From Psychrilyobacter piezotolerans (lineage in GTDB: Bacteria; Fusobacteriota; Fusobacteriia; Fusobacteriales; Fusobacteriaceae), in the NCBI RefSeq assembly GCF_003391055.1, contig NZ_QUAJ01000010.1, forward strand, positions 1 to 64,000: a DNA stretch of 64,000 nt, written 5' to 3'. A program made the position numbers and the translations under genes. Positions 43,674 to 52,316 of the stretch are shown here, piece after piece. The notes under the pieces were generated by a model, which ran no database searches, had not been told where the DNA came from, and worked only from the letters and a program-made list of their open reading frames with translations. The stretch's first letter is position 1, and the number at the start of each line of letters is the position of its first letter.

Positions 43674-44132
43674 ATGGAAAGAGAAGAATTAGAGAAAATA
43701 ATTTTTAATATTGTTCCTCAACTTTCATTTTTTGGCGGGACGTCTCCAGAGGAGATACATAATATAATAGATTATATCCACGAAGAAGAAGTAGAGGCCG
43801 GCAACTATGTGTACAGAGAGGGAGATTCTCCAGAAAGTCTTTATATTTTATTGGAAGGAGAGATGGATTTTTTTATACTGGACGAAAAAATAGCCCATGG
43901 AGAGACAGGCTTATTGTTTGGGACGTCGGCTACCATCGGCATTCAAAAACAATTGGTATCTGCAATGGCTATAACAGATATTAAACTGGCTGTAATTTCT
44001 AAAAGTTTTTTTATAGAGATGAGCAAAAAAGATCCAAAGCTTTTTGTAAAGATAATATTAAATGTGGCAAGGGATCTGGCCAGAGACTTGAAATTTTTAA
44101 GGGATTATGTAGAAAAACAAAAATCTAAGTAG
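43674..44132 (+). CDS. Cyclic-nucleotide-binding domain protein without DNA-binding domain
   Basis: 152 residues, a single cNMP-binding fold: FGGTSPEEIHNIIDYIHEEE, then AGNYVYREGDSPESLYILLE and GEMDFFIL. The usual Crp-type C-terminal helix-turn-helix is absent, so it is not a transcription factor by itself. The phosphate-binding cassette (around GETGLLFGTSATIGIQ) is not a good match to cAMP-binding forms. GAAAGGAG precedes the ATG. Partner or role unknown; the next gene is a lipoprotein. Confidence 0.75.
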   Translation: MEREELEKIIFNIVPQLSFFGGTSPEEIHNIIDYIHEEEVEAGNYVYREGDSPESLYILLEGEMDFFILDEKIAHGETGLLFGTSATIGIQKQLVSAMAITDIKLAVISKSFFIEMSKKDPKLFVKIILNVARDLARDLKFLRDYVEKQKSK

Positions 44133-44190
44133 GGCGTATATTATTTTGTATAGAGTAAAAAAAAACAAATGGGTAAAGGAAGGTTTTAAT

Positions 44191-45045
44191 ATGAAAATAA
44201 AAATGATTACTGCACTGACTTTTATCATCTTATTATCTGCCTGCGGGGGCATAAAAAAGACAAGTGAGACCGACCTTAAAATTTCAGGTCTTAAGGGCAG
44301 GGTTAAATCAGTTAAATATTCCACCTATGATACAGAGTTAAAATTTGGAGAAATTAAAAAGGGTACCAGGAGTAGTTCTGGACAGGATAACAGATACTAC
44401 TATTTCAATGAGAAAGAAGTTAAAATTGAGGAGGGAGAACGTGACTCCTATGATCGGATTCAAAGGAAAACGTTATATAAATATAACGATGAAGGAAAGT
44501 TAATCCAAACAAGTGACTTCGATTCCAGGGTTGAATTTGCAGGTAAAACAATATATACAAGAGATGATAAAGGAAACTTAATTGAAGCAAGTGATTTTAA
44601 TTCCAAGGGTGAGTTCATCGGTAAAATAATATATACAAGGGACAGCAAAGGAAATGCTGTTGAAACAAATAGTTATAATTCCATGGGCAGCTTGAACTCT
44701 AAATTCAAATTTGAATATGATAAAAAAGGAAGAGTGCTTGAATCTATATATTATGGATCTGATGGAGAGCTCCGTGACAAAACATATTTTAAATATGACG
44801 GTAAAGGAAGGGTGATCGAAGTAAAGTTGATAACAGAGGATTCTATCTTTATCAAAAATTTTAAATATGAGAATAAAGAAAAAGATGATGTGACTTTAAT
44901 GATTCAATACGAGGGTTATTTAACTATGTCAAAAACAAGATATATGTATAAGTACGATGAGAATGGTAACTGGATTCAAAAGATCAGCATTGAGGACGAG
45001 AAACCTAAAGTAATAGAGGAAAGAGAAATTGAGTATTATATGTAG
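44191..45045 (+). CDS. Lipoprotein with YD-type repeats
   Basis: 284 residues. The lipobox ends LLSAC with Cys18 after a hydrophobic signal. The mature part has about six repeats of the form YKYNDEGKLIQTSDFDS or YTRDDKGNLIEASDFNS, like RHS/YD-type extracellular repeats but short. The ATG at 44191 follows AAAGGAAGG; the frame is open further upstream without a site. It is probably anchored in the periplasm or outer membrane. Function unknown. Confidence 0.75.
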   Translation: MKIKMITALTFIILLSACGGIKKTSETDLKISGLKGRVKSVKYSTYDTELKFGEIKKGTRSSSGQDNRYYYFNEKEVKIEEGERDSYDRIQRKTLYKYNDEGKLIQTSDFDSRVEFAGKTIYTRDDKGNLIEASDFNSKGEFIGKIIYTRDSKGNAVETNSYNSMGSLNSKFKFEYDKKGRVLESIYYGSDGELRDKTYFKYDGKGRVIEVKLITEDSIFIKNFKYENKEKDDVTLMIQYEGYLTMSKTRYMYKYDENGNWIQKISIEDEKPKVIEEREIEYYM

Positions 45046-45056
45046 GATATAAGGTT

Positions 45057-45090
45057 AAAAGGGAGATCGGTTTAATCGATCTCCCTTTTG
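45057..45090 (+). terminator. Terminator after YD-repeat lipoprotein gene
   Basis: AAAAGGGAGATCG/CGATCTCCCTTTT hairpin. Confidence 0.85.
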
Positions 45091-45162
45091 TATATAACTA
45101 AGATAATCTACTGTAAGTTGATTAACAACCTGTCCTATTACTTATTAGTGATTCGAAAAAAA

Positions 45163-45408
45163 TCAATACATTATTCTCAGCACAAGGTATGGTACGATAT
45201 TAAGCATTATTATGGCGATCTTATATTGTCCCAATAATTGGAAATATCCACGGGATAAATCATTCTCATCTAAATTAAAAATTTTGGAATGAATACGTAA
45301 AACCGGACCCCGTAGGGAGGTTATAAAAATCATTGAAAACAGACCTAATCCAATATTGATTACAGAACACCAGCCAAGAAATTCTCTTATTACTTCGATT
45401 TTATTCAT
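45163..45408 (-). CDS. DUF6868-like small membrane protein
   Basis: 81 residues with two membrane helices. The start IEVIREFLGWCSVINIGLGL and the later Arg-rich loop before FQLLGQYKIAIIMLNIVPYL match a small inner-membrane family with an FLGWC motif. Function is not known. GAGGAGG precedes the ATG. Its promoter region shares about 35 bp with that of the nitroreductase remnant at 57107. Confidence 0.65.
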   Translation of the reverse strand: MNKIEVIREFLGWCSVINIGLGLFSMIFITSLRGPVLRIHSKIFNLDENDLSRGYFQLLGQYKIAIIMLNIVPYLVLRIMY

Positions 45409-45448
45409 ATCGATCCTCCTCTGTTATTTTGATTTAAGGATACACTTT

Positions 45449-45484
45449 ATAATATATATTTCATTATAAATTTAAGGTTGTCAA
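45449..45484 (-). promoter_or_regulatory. Shared promoter/operator motif, copy 1
   Basis: On the minus strand it reads TTGACAACC, then AATTTATAATGAAATATAT and ATTAT. The same arrangement is at 57170-57206, upstream of the nitroreductase remnant. It includes a good -35 and several possible -10 sequences. Confidence 0.5.
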
Positions 45485-45506
45485 TTTTTTTTGGATTTCA
45501 ACATAA

Positions 45507-45532
45507 AAAGGACTCTAATTTAGAGTCCTTTG
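45507..45532. terminator. Terminator after MORN lipoprotein gene
   Basis: AAAGGACTCTAA/TTAGAGTCCTTT palindrome 14 bp past the stop of the minus-strand gene. Confidence 0.75.
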
Positions 45533-45546
45533 AAATGTCGTAGGAG

Positions 45547-46035
45547 TTACCATTCTTGCCAATTTATTTCATCTTTAATCTGCCCATTTTCATAATATGA
45601 AATCATTTTCCCATCCAATTGGTTTTGCTTGAAATCAAGTTTCATTTCAACCTGTCCATTTTTATAATAGGAAAAGTTCTCTCCATCCTGCTTCCCCTGC
45701 TTAAAATTAAATCTGGCTTCAACCTGCCCATTTTTATAATAAGAAATCATTTCTCCATCTAACTGATCATGCTCAAAATTAAATTTTTCTTTAATCTGCC
45801 CATCTTCATAATAAGAAATATTTTCCCCATGGTACTTACCCTGCTCAAAATTAAGTTTCTCTTTAATCTGCCCATTTTTATAATATTTAAGTAAAATTCC
45901 TGTATATGGTTTTTTTTCATTTGTTATATAAATAAGACCATTTCTTTTTTGTGTTTTAGAAAATAATTCTTCCCTTTTATCACAACTTATTAAAATTAAA
46001 CATAAAATAAATACAACTAATAATCTTTTTTTCAC
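45547..46035 (-). CDS. MORN-type (YwqK-like) repeat lipoprotein
   Basis: About 162 residues. The GTG at 46035 follows GGAAGTGG and gives a proper lipoprotein signal (KKRLLVVFILCLILISC, Cys18). The ATG frame further upstream would place that signal in the middle. The mature part has five to six repeats of about 23 residues, ISYYKNGQVEARFNFKQGKQ. The ending INWQEW is short. One of four MORN-type proteins in the window, and the only one with a lipobox. Function unknown. Confidence 0.75.
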   Translation of the reverse strand: MKKRLLVVFILCLILISCDKREELFSKTQKRNGLIYITNEKKPYTGILLKYYKNGQIKEKLNFEQGKYHGENISYYEDGQIKEKFNFEHDQLDGEMISYYKNGQVEARFNFKQGKQDGENFSYYKNGQVEMKLDFKQNQLDGKMISYYENGQIKDEINWQEW

Positions 46036-46217
46036 TCTGCCACTTCCTTTATAATCTTCTTCTATTAAGATAATATATCTTAATATTAGATAAGTCAAGA
46101 TTAAGTTAAAATTAATTTTTCTCATCTTAATATAAGGAAAATTTGAAATAGCAAAATAACTCGATACTGTTCTGATAGACACCTTTCTTTCTCACATGAA
46201 ATAGATCTTAAATTGAT

Positions 46218-46853
46218 CTATATACTCTTCAATATTTCAATAAACTCCTCAGGTTCAGCTCTCTCAGTATGGTTGGCATTGGCATAAACATATCGAATTA
46301 CTAAGTTTTCATCGGTAATTATTGTTGCAGGCATAGGCAGTTCTCTCCTTTTATCTCCATTTGAATCTTCCAAATTTATTCCAAACTCCAGATAAAGATT
46401 GTTTAATTCTTCAGAAAGAACAAAAACTAATCCTAATTTCTTAGCAAAATTATTTTCTATGTCACTTGTGATCAGGCTTTTGGCGTCTTTCACTTCTTTA
46501 GTTTTATGTTTATCAGGTTTTTCAGGAGATATTGATATTAATTTACCTCCTAATTCTTCGATTTCATCCTGCATCTCTTCTAGAACTCCCAGTTCTAAGT
46601 TGCAGTATGGTCACCAGGAGCCTCTAAAAAAATTTAAGACCAATTTCTTATTCTTAAAACTGTCCTTGCTGTATTTATTTCCCTGGGTGTCTATTAAATT
46701 AAAATCAGGGAGTTTTTCTCCTACCTTTATTGTTTTCTCCTCAATATGAGTTGCTTTTAGTTCTCTTAAAGCTTTTTCCATGGTGGCTATTACTTCATGA
46801 GGCATATCAGCTTCTGCATTGGTACTATATTCTTTTAATTTTTCTCTTAACAT
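46218..46853 (-). CDS. Peroxiredoxin-like (AhpC/TSA) protein with in-frame TGA at the active-site Cys: probable selenoprotein
   Basis: Read through the TGA at 46611-46613, the frame encodes 211 residues of the peroxiredoxin-like AhpC/TSA family. The N-terminal half ends LVLNFFRGSW. The TGA falls exactly where relatives have the peroxidatic Cys (RGxWCPYC), and the frame continues PYCNLELGVLEEMQDEIEEL. It later has LGLVFVLSEELNNLYLEFGI and LPMPATIITDENLVIRYVYA. This would be a UxxC active site with Sec at 81 and Cys at 84. A hairpin of the bacterial SECIS type follows (46569-46605). GGAGGG precedes the ATG. The alternative is a simple nonsense mutation. No sel gene is in the window. Confidence 0.75.
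46569..46605 (-). promoter_or_regulatory. Bacterial SECIS-like hairpin
   Basis: Six bases after the TGA, CTGCA (46605-46601) can pair with TGCAG (46573-46569). Inside, TAGAACT-GGG-AGTTCTA forms a perfect 7-bp stem with a GGG apical loop. The loop starts 21 bases after the TGA, inside the range known for bacterial SECIS elements, and begins with G as expected. Confidence 0.65.
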
Positions 46854-46977
46854 TTTTTCCCTCCTTCATTGTTATGATTTAAATGTTATTACTTTGATTA
46901 TATATACCCTTTACAGATTTATCCTCTATTTACTCAATTTTCTATTAAAATTGAGACTAAATTTATCTACATATTAT

Positions 46978-47046
46978 TAAGGGAATATTGATTTTATTTA
47001 GGGTTTGTAGTATAAAGTATGGAAGAATACTTTTAAATTTAATTAA
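46978..47046 (+). repeat. Duplicated promoter-like segment, copy 1
   Basis: Carries GGAATATTGATTTTATTTAG and then TAGTATAAAGTATGGAAG. It is about 80% identical to 48340-48400 and lies upstream of a GNAT gene, as the other lies upstream of a MORN gene. TTGATT and TATAGT/TATAAA-type boxes are placed as in a promoter. Confidence 0.55.
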
Positions 47047-47178
47047 ATTATCCAGTAATAACTTGATTTTTGGTATAACTGATAATAGTGCAATAAAAGT
47101 AACTTCAACTTTAGAGTTTTTTGGTGATGTCTACTTATTAGACAGAGGAAAAATATTAAAATTAAAAGGGGAAAGAAT

Positions 47179-47670
47179 ATGAATATATATTTAAAAAAAT
47201 TGGAATTAAAAGAACCTGTTGAAATTTTTAATTTACTCCAAGAAACCGTTGAAGAAAATTGGGGTTTAATGGATTCTATGACTCATGAGAAATTTCCCAA
47301 ATATTTAAAAGAGAAATATGATGAAGATTTAGGAATCAACCTAAAGAAGGGACGAGTCCCGCAAACTACTTATTGGCTCTATGCAAATGAAATCCCCTGT
47401 GGAATGATTGTAGTCAGGAGGGGAATAAACGAGCCTCTTCTTAAAAGAGGAGGACATATCGGGTATTATATTAAAAAAAATTATAGAAGAAAAGGCTACG
47501 GGGAAAAAATGCTTTCTCTATGCCTGGATCTTCTGCGAAAAGAAGGACAGAATAAAGTTTTAATTACATGTAACGAGGATAATATCGGTTCTCAAAGGGT
47601 AATTGAAAATAATATGGGCATCCTTGAAAATATAGTAGATGGAAGCAGGAGGTACTGGATAAATTTATAG
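47179..47670 (+). CDS. GNAT acetyltransferase
   Basis: 163 residues. GGHIGYYIKKNYRRKGYGEK holds the conserved beta4 strand and the R/Q-x-x-G-x-G/A acetyl-CoA loop (RRKGYG), followed by NEDNIGSQRVIENN. It is similar to proteins annotated as GNAT family, type 3. GGGGAAAG precedes the ATG. A 64-codon frame overlapping its start lacks support. Substrate unknown. Confidence 0.85.
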   Translation: MNIYLKKLELKEPVEIFNLLQETVEENWGLMDSMTHEKFPKYLKEKYDEDLGINLKKGRVPQTTYWLYANEIPCGMIVVRRGINEPLLKRGGHIGYYIKKNYRRKGYGEKMLSLCLDLLRKEGQNKVLITCNEDNIGSQRVIENNMGILENIVDGSRRYWINL

Positions 47671-47773
47671 TCTAGAATCCAAATTATTTTTAAAAGATAT
47701 TTGGAATTTTATTTTATAGGGAAACTTTTAAAATTCAGTTAATAGAAAATTACTTAGATAAAGGAGATAAAAG

Positions 47774-48340
47774 ATGGAAAAAATAGTGGATGAAAATATA
47801 AAAATTGTATCACTGGATTTAGATGATATGGGATCTGTCGATCAGCTGTGTAATGAATGCGAGGATTATTTTTTAATGGTTAACGGAACTGTTCACACAA
47901 AAGAAGACGCAGAAGAAATACTGACTGCTCTGCCGCCAGAGAAAGAATTCAAAGATAAGTTTGCATTAGGAGTACTTTACAAGGAGGAGCTCATAGGGGT
48001 AATAGATCTTATAAAGGATTACCCTGTAATAGATCAATGGATCATCGGATTATTTCTTTTGAAGAAAAAAGACAGGAATAAAGGAATCGGAAAACAGGTT
48101 CACAGTGCTCTGATTGAAATGGTTTTAAAGGACAGTGGAAAGTCACTCATAGTGGGTGTTGTCAAAGAGAACATCAAGGGATTCAAATTTTGGGAAAATC
48201 TGGGTTATAAAACAATAAAAGAAACAGAAGTAACATTGGGGGATAAAGTCAAGAAAGCATATGTAATGGTGTTGGAATTGAATTTCTTAAATAAAAATAC
48301 TCCTTTAAAAGCAGAGGTTGATTTACCTGCAAGTTATTAA
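47774..48340 (+). CDS. GNAT acetyltransferase
   Basis: 188 residues. FALGVLYKEELIGVIDLIKD then WIIGLFLLKKKDRNKGIGKQ give the core strand and acetyl-CoA loop (DRNKGIGKQ). NIKGFKFWENLGYKTIKETE is the usual C-terminal segment. AAAGGAG precedes the ATG. It follows the other GNAT gene by 103 bp on the same strand. Substrate unknown; the two are not close copies. Confidence 0.85.
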   Translation: MEKIVDENIKIVSLDLDDMGSVDQLCNECEDYFLMVNGTVHTKEDAEEILTALPPEKEFKDKFALGVLYKEELIGVIDLIKDYPVIDQWIIGLFLLKKKDRNKGIGKQVHSALIEMVLKDSGKSLIVGVVKENIKGFKFWENLGYKTIKETEVTLGDKVKKAYVMVLELNFLNKNTPLKAEVDLPASY

Positions 48341-48400
48341 TGGAATATTGATTTTATTTAGACTTTATAGTGTAAAGTCTGTAAGGAACTTTTAAATTTA
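48340..48400 (+). repeat. Duplicated promoter-like segment, copy 2
   Basis: Carries GGAATATTGATTTTATTTAG and TATAGTGTAAAGTCTGTAAGG, matching 46978-47046. It starts at the stop codon of the GNAT gene and precedes the short MORN gene. Confidence 0.55.
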
Positions 48401-48423
48401 CTATCAATAAAGAGGTGTAAACT

Positions 48424-48777
48424 ATGAAGAAAATACTTTTACTACTACTATTAATATTAGCATTTAACATAAGCTCAATTAGTTATAGAAAATCAATTGA
48501 TCAAAGGCAATTATATAACCGAAATATCAAACCTCAAAGACATTTTAAAAATAAATTAACAAATGCGAAAGTTATTGGCTACTGTGAAAACGGAAAGGTT
48601 ATATTTAAAGGGAATTTTAAAAATGGTAAAAAAGATGGAGAATGGCTTACTTACTATGAAAATGGGAAAATCCAAGCTAAAGGAAATTATAAAGGTGGGG
48701 AAAAAGACGGAGAATGGCTTACCTATTATAAAAATGGAAAAGTTAAATTGAAAATAAATTATAAAGAGGGAAATTAA
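48424..48777 (+). CDS. Short exported MORN-type repeat protein
   Basis: 117 residues with a full signal peptide (MKKILLLLLLILAFNISSIS). SYRKSIDQRQLYNRN follows, then three repeats: VIGYCENGKVIFKGNFKNGK, WLTYYENGKIQAKGNYKGGE and WLTYYKNGKVKLKINYKEGN. It is the nearest relative of 15150-16055 at the N-terminus but much shorter and with the signal core intact. AGAGGTG precedes the ATG. Function unknown. Confidence 0.7.
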   Translation: MKKILLLLLLILAFNISSISYRKSIDQRQLYNRNIKPQRHFKNKLTNAKVIGYCENGKVIFKGNFKNGKKDGEWLTYYENGKIQAKGNYKGGEKDGEWLTYYKNGKVKLKINYKEGN

Positions 48778-48981
48778 TCCCTATTTTTTTATTCACTCAA
48801 TTTTCCATGAAACTCCGAGATTTTGCAGCCTATCTTAAAATAGACCTCCTCCACAATGTACTTCAACTCTGAGATTAGATCTTCTAATCTGTTAAACTCC
48901 CTCCCCCATATTTCCATGAAAATCCTAAAATATTTATTTAGTATCGTTATTATTTTGTTCCCGATTATTAAATATGAAGAA

Positions 48982-49011
48982 AGGCTTTCAGAATATTTAT
49001 TCTAAAAGCCT
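48982..49011 (-). terminator. AGCS symporter gene terminator
   Basis: AGGCTTT-AGAATA/TATTCT-AAAGCCT hairpin followed on the minus strand by a T-rich run. Confidence 0.7.
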
Positions 49012-49044
49012 CAGAAATTTTTTAAAATTAAAATTTTGCGTCTA

Positions 49045-50469
49045 TTATACTATCTCTTCTTCACCTTCATCAAACTCTGTTTCAGACGACTTCTCCTTCT
49101 TTATATCCTTCAGATAGTACTTACCAGGTGTTGTAAAAAATTCCTTGGTAAGAGCCACAACTTCACCACTAAGACGAGTTATCGTATAAATATTAGGTAT
49201 GATGATCAGTGCCAACAGAAGATCAAGGAAATGCCATAACATTCTTGCTCCTCCTATAGTTCCTACAATGATAGACCCAAGGTATACATATCTCATAATT
49301 TTTGAGAATTTAAGGCCAAAAAGAAATTCCGCCTGCTTCTCTCCGTAGAATATAATAACTATTACTGTTGAAAGTACAAAGAATAACAGTGATATTGTGA
49401 CCATGAATCCTCCCGCAGCTCCAAAGTAATGGGTAAAAGCCGCAGCTGGAAGTCCTGAGGGATTGTCAAGTGCGCCAGGAGCATTCCATAGACCAGATGA
49501 AAGAATTACAAAAGCGGTAGCACTACAGATTACTAAAGTATCGATAATTATTTCAAAAATTGTCCACAGTCCCTGTCTTACAGGATGATCGTTTACTGCT
49601 GCTGCATGGGCTATTGGTGCTGTCCCCATACCAGCTTCATTGGAATATACCCCCCTGGCTACTCCCCAACGTACTGTAGCAGCTATAGCTGAACCGGCAA
49701 ATCCACCAACTGCTGCCATAGGTGTAAATGCATAGGTAAATATTAGAGATAATACTCCAGGGATCTTATCTATATTCATTAATATAATAATTACAGATGC
49801 TAGGATATAAACCCCTGCCATAAGAGGTACCAGCTTTTCTGTTACTTTTCCTATCCTTTTAATTCCTCCAATAACAACAACGGCAACCAGGATAAAGAGT
49901 GCTGCTCCCGTTATTGTAGGAGAAATGTTGAAAGATTCCTTGGCTGAAGCTGTGATAGAGTTGGACTGTACCATTACACTTGGTATAATTTCAAGCATAA
50001 GGAAGAATGAGAATAAAGTTCCCAGCCACTTCATATTCAGACCTTTTGTCATATAATACATAGGTCCCCCTACATACTCCCCCTCGGAATTCTTTTCTCT
50101 GTATTTATATCCCAAAACTACTTCGGCAAACTTTGCAGCCATTCCAAGGACCGCCATAACCCACATCCAGAATATAGCACCAGGTCCTCCAAAGCAAATC
50201 GCTGCAGGAACACCTATAATATTAGAAGCTCCAACCGTAGATGCTAGAGCTGCTGTAACTGCCTGGAAGGGAGATACCGTCCCCTCTCCACCCTCTGGCT
50301 TGCTTAGCACCTTTCCAAATGTCTGCTTTATAATATACGGTGCATACCTGATTTGAAAAAATCCCAGTCTGATTGACAGATATATTCCTCCAAAACTTAA
50401 CAACATTAACATGGGAAGTCCCCAAATCCAACCTGATATGCCACTTATAATCGCTAAAAAACTATCCAT
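49045..50469 (-). CDS. AGCS-family sodium:alanine/glycine/glutamine symporter
   Basis: 474 residues, about eleven membrane helices. The family motifs are clear: FQAVTAALASTVGASNIIGV, GPGAIFWMWVMAVLGMAAKF, and RGVYSNEAGMGTAPIAHAAA. It imports a small neutral amino acid with Na+. AGGAGG precedes the ATG. It is 56 bp after the M20 peptidase gene on the same strand. In Bacillus subtilis the GlnK-GlnL pair controls a member of this family (GlnT), and a related pair is encoded just upstream here, so glutamine is a plausible substrate. Confidence 0.9.
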   Translation of the reverse strand: MDSFLAIISGISGWIWGLPMLMLLSFGGIYLSIRLGFFQIRYAPYIIKQTFGKVLSKPEGGEGTVSPFQAVTAALASTVGASNIIGVPAAICFGGPGAIFWMWVMAVLGMAAKFAEVVLGYKYREKNSEGEYVGGPMYYMTKGLNMKWLGTLFSFFLMLEIIPSVMVQSNSITASAKESFNISPTITGAALFILVAVVVIGGIKRIGKVTEKLVPLMAGVYILASVIIILMNIDKIPGVLSLIFTYAFTPMAAVGGFAGSAIAATVRWGVARGVYSNEAGMGTAPIAHAAAVNDHPVRQGLWTIFEIIIDTLVICSATAFVILSSGLWNAPGALDNPSGLPAAAFTHYFGAAGGFMVTISLLFFVLSTVIVIIFYGEKQAEFLFGLKFSKIMRYVYLGSIIVGTIGGARMLWHFLDLLLALIIIPNIYTITRLSGEVVALTKEFFTTPGKYYLKDIKKEKSSETEFDEGEEEIV

Positions 50470-50525
50470 AAATTACATCAACCTCCTAATAAAAAACGAT
50501 ATCATACACCAAAACTTCAATTTTA

Positions 50526-52241
50526 TTATTTAAGAAGATTTTTAAGAGTTTCATAAACAAACTTTGGTGCCACATCAAAGGAATATTTCCTTTCGATTCT
50601 TTCTGTGTACTGGTGAGCATCTTTACCAAATGGCCCTATATTTACTACCGGCAGATTTAATTTTTGCATATCCTTTATAGGAAGGTTGTACTTACTTCCA
50701 AAGGCAGGCATATTAAGAGTCAGCGTGTCTAAGATTTTTTCATCTTGAGGTGCTGAAACAAAACTCAGATCTGAAATATAAGGATAAAACTTTTTATTTA
50801 TAACGTTGTAACCGTGATCATGGCTTTCTACTGCTTTAGAAACAGACTCTAAAAGTGCTATTTCCTTATCGTTTGACCCGTTTACATAGATATGTGGGTA
50901 GTATGGCGGCGAATAGTATAAGATTACTACCGGGTCCTTATCCGACCATAAAGATTGCACCTTTTCAATGATTTTTAGACCAAAATCTCTTTCGTCTATC
51001 TCTTCTTTACCTAGAAGTTCGTTCTTATACTTTTCTATAATCACTTCCAGTTTCTCTCCCATTTCTGCGTGAACCAACTGATAAAGTTCATCATAGGTTA
51101 ACACCCTTGGAACCCACGGAAGTTTTGTGTGAGGGAACTTACTTGAAGCACAGAAATCTATGTATCTGTCATTAAGAAGATCCACTACACCTTCAAATGC
51201 TCCCTGAGCAGCTGTCTTCATCTTCTGAAGCACCATATCGGGCGTACTTATGTGAGTAGCATAGTTAAAGTAAAGATTAGCTGTCTTTGGAATCTGTACC
51301 GAATACTCCTCTTTTAAATCTCTGTTTCTAAGAGTAATCGGCGGCAGGGATACCTCTTTGTCCACTACATCTGAATACTCTATATTTTTATCTACCTCAG
51401 TTATGATCGCACTGGTAATTAAGTTTGGATCCAGACCTTTATATGGCTGACCAACATGTGTTTCTTTTCCTACTACATAGAAAGAAGGCATCAGTTTCCC
51501 CACTGTTCCTACATATATATATTTTTGCTCATCATTTTCATAACGGGGAGCCATATAGTCAGTATCTACTACTGCCTGATATTCAAATCCATGTTTCTCC
51601 TGAAGTCTTACAAGCTCTGGAACAAATGCCAACATTCCTCCTGAACTTCCTTCCTCATCTCCAACTGCTGCAAAGACAAGATTTCCTTCAAACTCAGAAA
51701 TATTCTTTGTAATATCTTCCATTATTGTCATAATAGTGGCAACTCCGCACTTCATGTCAAAGATTCCTCTACCAAAAAGCCAGTTTCCTGAATCTAGGTC
51801 CTCTTTTGCATCCGCTGGAAGCTTTAACTCCTTAAGCTTTTCCGCAAGTTCATATGGTTTTGTGGCATACTCTTCAAAACCACTATAGTCACTAATTCCA
51901 ACAGTATCTGAATGTCCGATTAAAACTATTGTTTTGTCACTAGGAGCTTTTTCTCCCTTAACTATAGCAACTACATTTTTTCTATTTACCAGATCATCTT
52001 CGAAATCTAGAAAACTTAAAAGTTCTGGATGTTCCTTGTAGTATGGCATACCAGCAAAAACTTCATATATCTTGTTACTGGCATCTATCTCTCCGCTTGT
52101 TCCTACAACACTAAGTATATTTGTTAAATCGACTGTTAAATTCTCAATTTTTTTCGATAACGTTAAATCCCCGTTTGTTCCTAAAACACTAAGTACATTT
52201 GTTGAATCGACCGTTAAATTCTCAATTTTTTTCGATAACAT
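50526..52241 (-). CDS. M20-family peptidase (RocB-like) with duplicated N-terminus
   Basis: 571 residues. Zinc-peptidase motifs: VLIGHSDTVG, LFGRGIFDMKCGVA, AAVGDEEGSSGG, with the C-terminal half including PYYPHIYVNGSNDKEIALLE and GPFGKDAHQYTERI. The length and the middle insert fit proteins related to arginine-utilisation RocB. The first 52 residues are two copies of about 26 residues: LSKKIENLTVDSTNVLSV then LSKKIENLTVDLTNILSV, a recent 78-bp tandem duplication. AAAGGAGG precedes the ATG. It precedes the AGCS gene, suggesting peptide or amino-acid breakdown linked to uptake. Confidence 0.85.
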   Translation of the reverse strand: MLSKKIENLTVDSTNVLSVLGTNGDLTLSKKIENLTVDLTNILSVVGTSGEIDASNKIYEVFAGMPYYKEHPELLSFLDFEDDLVNRKNVVAIVKGEKAPSDKTIVLIGHSDTVGISDYSGFEEYATKPYELAEKLKELKLPADAKEDLDSGNWLFGRGIFDMKCGVATIMTIMEDITKNISEFEGNLVFAAVGDEEGSSGGMLAFVPELVRLQEKHGFEYQAVVDTDYMAPRYENDEQKYIYVGTVGKLMPSFYVVGKETHVGQPYKGLDPNLITSAIITEVDKNIEYSDVVDKEVSLPPITLRNRDLKEEYSVQIPKTANLYFNYATHISTPDMVLQKMKTAAQGAFEGVVDLLNDRYIDFCASSKFPHTKLPWVPRVLTYDELYQLVHAEMGEKLEVIIEKYKNELLGKEEIDERDFGLKIIEKVQSLWSDKDPVVILYYSPPYYPHIYVNGSNDKEIALLESVSKAVESHDHGYNVINKKFYPYISDLSFVSAPQDEKILDTLTLNMPAFGSKYNLPIKDMQKLNLPVVNIGPFGKDAHQYTERIERKYSFDVAPKFVYETLKNLLK

Positions 52242-52316
52242 TTAATTACCTCCTTTAAATTTTAGATCCAAAGATAACCTTTCTATGGATAACTGATAAA
52301 AAATAACCATAATAAA

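Noticed and set aside
46218-46853. Reading the AhpC/TSA gene as two separate genes or a plain frameshift
   Set aside because: Both halves are in the same frame with only one TGA between, located at the catalytic Cys codon, so a frameshift is excluded. Nonsense mutation remains possible but is less likely given the hairpin.
46988-47182. 64-codon ORF before the GNAT gene
   Set aside because: It covers a promoter-like repeat that also occurs at 48340, has no ribosome site and no family similarity.
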